Source: Dugong dugon
Taxonomy: Eukaryota > Chordata > Mammalia > Sirenia > Dugongidae
Length of the DNA stretch: 64,000 bases
Assembly (NCBI GenBank): GCA_030035585.1
Contig: CM057482.1
Span: forward strand, 59,214,828 to 59,278,827
Direction of reading: 5' to 3'
The position numbers were made by a program, and so were the translations under genes. The notes beneath the pieces were generated by a model. The model worked only from the letters and a program-made list of their open reading frames with translations. It had not been told where the DNA came from and made no database searches. Numbering within the stretch: position 1 is the stretch's first letter; every line of letters begins with the position of its first letter. Positions 60,119 to 64,000 of the stretch are shown here, one piece after another.

Positions 60119-61255
60119 TCAAGAAATTCATTCTATAATACACCACGACCAAGTGGGATTCATACCAATTTCTGGGAATTGAAAGCCCAGAAATAAATCC
60201 ATCAATCTATGAACAACTGATTTTTGACAAGGGGTCAAAGCCCATTCCGTGAGGAATAAACAGCCTCTTTAATAAATCGTGCTGGCAAAACTGGATATCC
60301 ACTTGGAGAAAAATAAAACAAGACCCATACCTCACACCATGCACAAAAACTAACTCAAAATGGCTCACTGACCTAAATGTTAAACCTAAAACTACAACGT
60401 TCCTGGAGAAACATAGGGAGAAAAGTACAGGACCTAATTTTTTTAACAGGCTGACAAACGTAACTACAAATACGCAAATAGCAGAAGGCAAACTAGATAA
60501 TTGAGACCTCATAAAAATTAAATACTTCTGCTCGTTAAAAGACTTTATCAAAAGAGTAAAAATACAACCACAGACTGGTAAAAAATCTTCAGAAACAACA
60601 TAGCCAATAAGGGTCTAATCTCTAAAATACATAGAAAATGTCAACAACTCAACAACAAAAGACAAACAACCCAATAAAAAATGGGCAAAGGACATGAACA
60701 GACACTTCACCAAAGAGGACATTCAAGCAGCCAACAAACACATGAAAAGATGCTCACAATCATAAGCCATTAAACCAAAAAAAAAAACCAAACCCACTGC
60801 CGTTGAGTCAATTCTGACTCATGGTGACCCTATAAGACAGAGTACAACTGCCCCATAGGGTTTCCAAGGCCATAAACCTTTATAGAAGCAGACTACCACA
60901 TCTTTCTCCCACAGAAGGGCTGGTGAGTTCAAACCACAGACCTTTTGGTTAGCAGCTGAGCGCTTTAAACACTGCACCACTAGTTCCTTCTGCAAGCCAT
61001 TAGAGAGATGCAAATCAAAATTACAATGAGATATGATCTCACCCTGACTAAAAGGGCACTGATTAAAAAAAAAAAAAAAAGATAACAGCAAGTGTTGATA
61101 AGGATGTGAGGAGACTGGAAGCCTTATGCATTGTTGGTGGTACTGCAAAATGATACAACCACTATGGAAGACAGTAAAATATTTCCTAAAACAACTAGAG
61201 CTAGAAACACCTTATGATCCAGAAATCCCACTCCTAGGTGTATACCCCTGGGCCT
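60119..61255 (+). pseudogene. L1 ORF2 C-terminal part with internal deletion
   Basis: Joins CACGACCAAGTGGGATTCATACC (early reverse transcriptase) directly to CTGATTTTTGACAAGGGGTC (after the reverse transcriptase), so about 1 kb with the catalytic core is deleted. An AfroSINE lies at 60776-60993. Ends near ...CTAGGTGTATACCC. Confidence 0.85.
60776..60993 (-). mobile_element. AfroSINE, long form, in L1
   Basis: 3' part first (CCACTGCCGTTGAGTCAATTC), head last. The duplication AAGCCATTA is exact over 9 bases (60764-60772, 60994-61002). The target is the same place in L1 ORF2 as that of 12530-12890. Confidence 0.93.
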
Positions 61256-61889
61256 TTTTTCACCATCTTCTCCATCTCATTCTGCCTGAGCCCAAACCAT
61301 CCTTCCAAGGTAAGTGAGCACTGCCACCTCCATTAAGTCTTCCCTGAGACCATAACAAGAAAACATCTTCTTGAGGAAGCACGGAGTGCTGGGAAGATCC
61401 TTGAAGGAGACAAGCCTGGAATTAGAATCACCGTAGCCCTCCATGACTGGGTGACCATGTGGCTTAAGGAGCCTCATCTCCTCATCTGTTACTCACAGGA
61501 TCCCAGTATGATGCCACTGAACACCCAAATCCTTTGACTGACCCCAAGATCCAAATATACTGCCCCTGCCACAGTGACAACTCTTATTTTAAATTAATAT
61601 ACTGCATGCTTGTTATAATTTAACTTCTCACATCACCCCTCTAAGTTTATGGTTAGATACCATGTGAGCTAGAGACAAGACAGTCAAATCCTCTCAGAAA
61701 GTGAAACTCTCTCCATGAAAAGAATAGGTGCTTCTCTTGTGGATTTGGTGAATGTCTGAACTCAGTAGAATGACACTTCTGAGGCCCTGAGGCTGAGGGC
61801 CAGCCCTGACCCATTCCCTGAGGCACCACTCTCTACCACCAGTGGCATACACCAGATGCCGCTGTGGGCCAACTGTCATTGTTTGTTTT
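61256..61889. other. Intron 18, with a probable MIR at 61385-61500
   Basis: GACAAGCCTGGAATTAGAATC and CTGGGTGACCATGTGGCTTAAG and CTCATCTCCTCATCTGTTAC follow the MIR core in order. The remainder is unassigned. Confidence 0.6.
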
Positions 61890-62400
61890 TGGAAATTCTG
61901 CAAGGTTCATTTACTTTCTTGTATGTGCTCAGCCTGTTCTCTCTGACTGAAATAGTTTTTAATCACATCCTCAAGTTTTGGAATCCCACCCGTTTGTCAA
62001 AGTCCATGTCAAATGTCCTCCAAGAGGCATTCCACTGCCTTTTAAATTGGATGTCACCATCTCTTCCTCCTCCTCCTCTTCCTCTTTCCCCCTCCTTATA
62101 TTCTCTTTCATTTTAACACCATTACCATTTCATCTTGACCTTTATTGTGGAAAATTTAATCTCTGGCTTTATAATACAGTACCCTTGTCTAATCTCTGTA
62201 TCAGGTTCTGAGAGCTCTCATGCTGTAATTAGCTGTTTGGTCCTGTGCAGAATAAATATGGGTCTATCTGCTTCTAGAATGGAAGATCACTGACAGCAGT
62301 GGCTTGGTTTTCATGTTCACCATGCTATTCCCAGCCCCTAGACTACTGCCTGCATTTTCTATATAAATGCATGAATCAATGAATGCATGAATGATTAATT
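61890..62400 (+). mobile_element. L2 LINE 3' end, diverged
   Basis: CATGTCAAATGTCCTCCAAGAGGCATTCC, GAATGGAAGATCACTGACAGCAG, CCCAGCCCCTAGACTACTGCCTG and the ATGAATCAATGAATGCATGAATG end follow the L2 3' UTR layout. Confidence 0.8.
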
Positions 62401-64000
62401 AAAATGAACTGCCTGCCATAAACTACAGAACGTATATTAGGAGGTTTGGGGAATGTCTGTCCTCTTTATCTGAGAACTGTGCCTCTTCCCACCCCATGCC
62501 AAGTTTACCATGTGTCCCTGCCCTCCTGGCCATGTTTTCTGAGCTAGGAAAGAACTCTGACCCAACTTGGGCTCATCAGACTCTTCACCTGGGAATTCGG
62601 GATTCAGAGTAGCCTTTTCTGTCTTTATGTGACTGAAATTGAGATCATATAAACTGGGAAGTGAATAGGGCAGCCATTAGTCTGATGTGAACAGAGAAAA
62701 GACAAGAAAGCTAGTCTCCGGTGAAGGTGAAGTGAGAGTAGAGAATTGGGGGTGCGAGGGGAGAGGAGCACACCTTTGTCCATTGCCTCCCTGAGCCTGC
62801 ACCTAAGAGGCCCATCGCCCCTGGGAATCTGCCAGATGGACCAGTATCTTTCTAATAATCCCCTATTTTATCTGTGATAGATTAAGGAGATTGCATTTTG
62901 GTAACTAAAAATACTTCCACAAAGACAAAAGTAAAATTGTTCAACAACAGGGACACTGAGAAGACCAGCAATTTGGAAATCATAATCAGGGAAATAATTC
63001 GAGAAAAAATTCTAGAACTGAAATCTAATCAGAGCACAGCTATTGTGAGAGAATGCAGGGGTACGTTCTGAAGTAATTATCAAAGAAAGTGACCTAGAAA
63101 ATCACTAATTAAAGTTGTAAATGTTAAGGTCAAAGATAGCATTTTAAAGCTTGCCTCACCAATTCTTCTCATGGTCAGTTATCCACAATACCAAAATCTT
63201 AAAATTTTGAAAAGCAAAATTTTTGTAAGTTTTATGCCAAAGCCGGCTTAAGCTAAAATGAGGTTATTTGTGGTCTTTATTTATGCCATCTTTTGTAAAT
63301 ACTCAGGTTTCCCTGCAGAAATATTAATGTTTTCCTGACGGGGCACCATCCCTGATGCTTTTAAGGTCAGAGTCCCTGACCCTCTCAGTATATGCACTGG
63401 GTTGTCTTTCTAGAACACAAACAAAACTAGCTGAATTTTGAAATATATCTGCACCAAGAGTTTCAGACTAAAGGGCTGTTGACCTATGTTCAACAGTCAG
63501 ACCAATCTGGAGTTCATTCCAGTGTATACTGTGAGGTAATGATCCTTGCATGTTGGGGAACTAATTCTTTATCAGACGGACGTGATTGTGACCATGGGTC
63601 TTATTCACTTTCCTTAAGTGTCACTTATTACACAACATTGAGTCCTTCAGATCGCTTATCCAAACCTTGCCTCAGTGACCAGCTCTGCATGGGTGCCACC
63701 ACTTCATATATGTGTGACTAGACCGTGTCTTGTGGGATGCAACACTTGCGTCCCAGCTAGGGCTCCTCTGTCGACACTGTTGTATGGCCAGCACACCTAG
63801 GGAGAAACTTTGACCAGTGGAGTGTAGAAGCTTGTGGGTAAGTGCTCTTCTTACTCCCACTCAACCCCACAGATGGTCCTGAAACACATTTTGCATTTCC
63901 TCTCAGACAAACTTAGGGGGTTGAGAAACCAGTCTCCCATACGGGGACATCAAGTGACATGGCCCTGTCTTGCCTGCCCCCTTCCACCACTCTGCTTCTC
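62401..64000. other. OCA2 intron 18, no feature recognised
   Basis: About 1.6 kb of single-copy looking DNA. Exon 18 of OCA2 was looked for on the minus strand and not seen. Open frames at 63479-63721 (+) and 63672-63860 (-) overlap and resemble nothing known to me. Confidence 0.5.

Overview
The window is mammalian nuclear DNA, almost certainly from an elephant (Proboscidea, Afrotheria). It carries many copies of a tRNA-derived SINE with a GTGGTTAAGAGCTCGGCTGCTAACC-type head and a 3' tail shared with an RTE LINE, which is the AfroSINE / Afrotherian RTE pair, plus several young L1 copies of one lineage. There is no prokaryotic content, CRISPR array, operon or functional RNA gene.

One host gene is present, OCA2 (P protein, melanosomal 12-TM transporter), on the minus strand. 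Three consecutive exons can be read with intact splice sites and frame: 27237-27364 (128 bp), 2048-2107 (60 bp) and 1303-1407 (105 bp), matching human exons 19, 20 and 21. The window therefore holds part of intron 21 (1-1302), intron 20 (640 bp), intron 19 (about 25.1 kb) and at least 36.6 kb of intron 18. Exon 18 and exon 22 were not found.

The rest is intronic, mostly retroelements. From 4.3 to 22.8 kb lies a layered L1 block. L1-A starts at 5565 with a monomeric 5' UTR. A MaLR solo LTR with a perfect 5-bp duplication (9712-10231), two AfroSINEs at one shared target site, and a second nearly full-length L1-B (13395-20923, perfect 15-bp duplication) are all inserted in it. From 22.8 to 27 kb there are LTR, L1, RTE and SINE layers. 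From 27.8 to 36 kb there are sense and antisense L1 pieces, an MLT1-like LTR and MIRs. At 37.7-41.4 kb sits a 5'-truncated young L1. At 48.3-51.3 kb there is an older L1; at 52.3-56.0 kb a 5' half of an L1 with about 200-bp 5' UTR monomers; and at 56.0-61.3 kb older L1M pieces, a tRNA-Gly-like SINE and two back-to-back LTRs. 61.3-64 kb is mostly single-copy DNA with MIR and L2 remnants.

All L1 reading frames seen are broken, so they are annotated as pseudogenes. No undescribed biological system is evident. The points most worth following are two kinds of tandem-monomer L1 5' UTR, a SINE insertion hot spot used three times in L1 ORF2, a SINE dimer inside a single target duplication, a non-canonical OCA2 exon-20 donor, and a fold-back element. 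Repeat names come from recognition by eye, without a database search.
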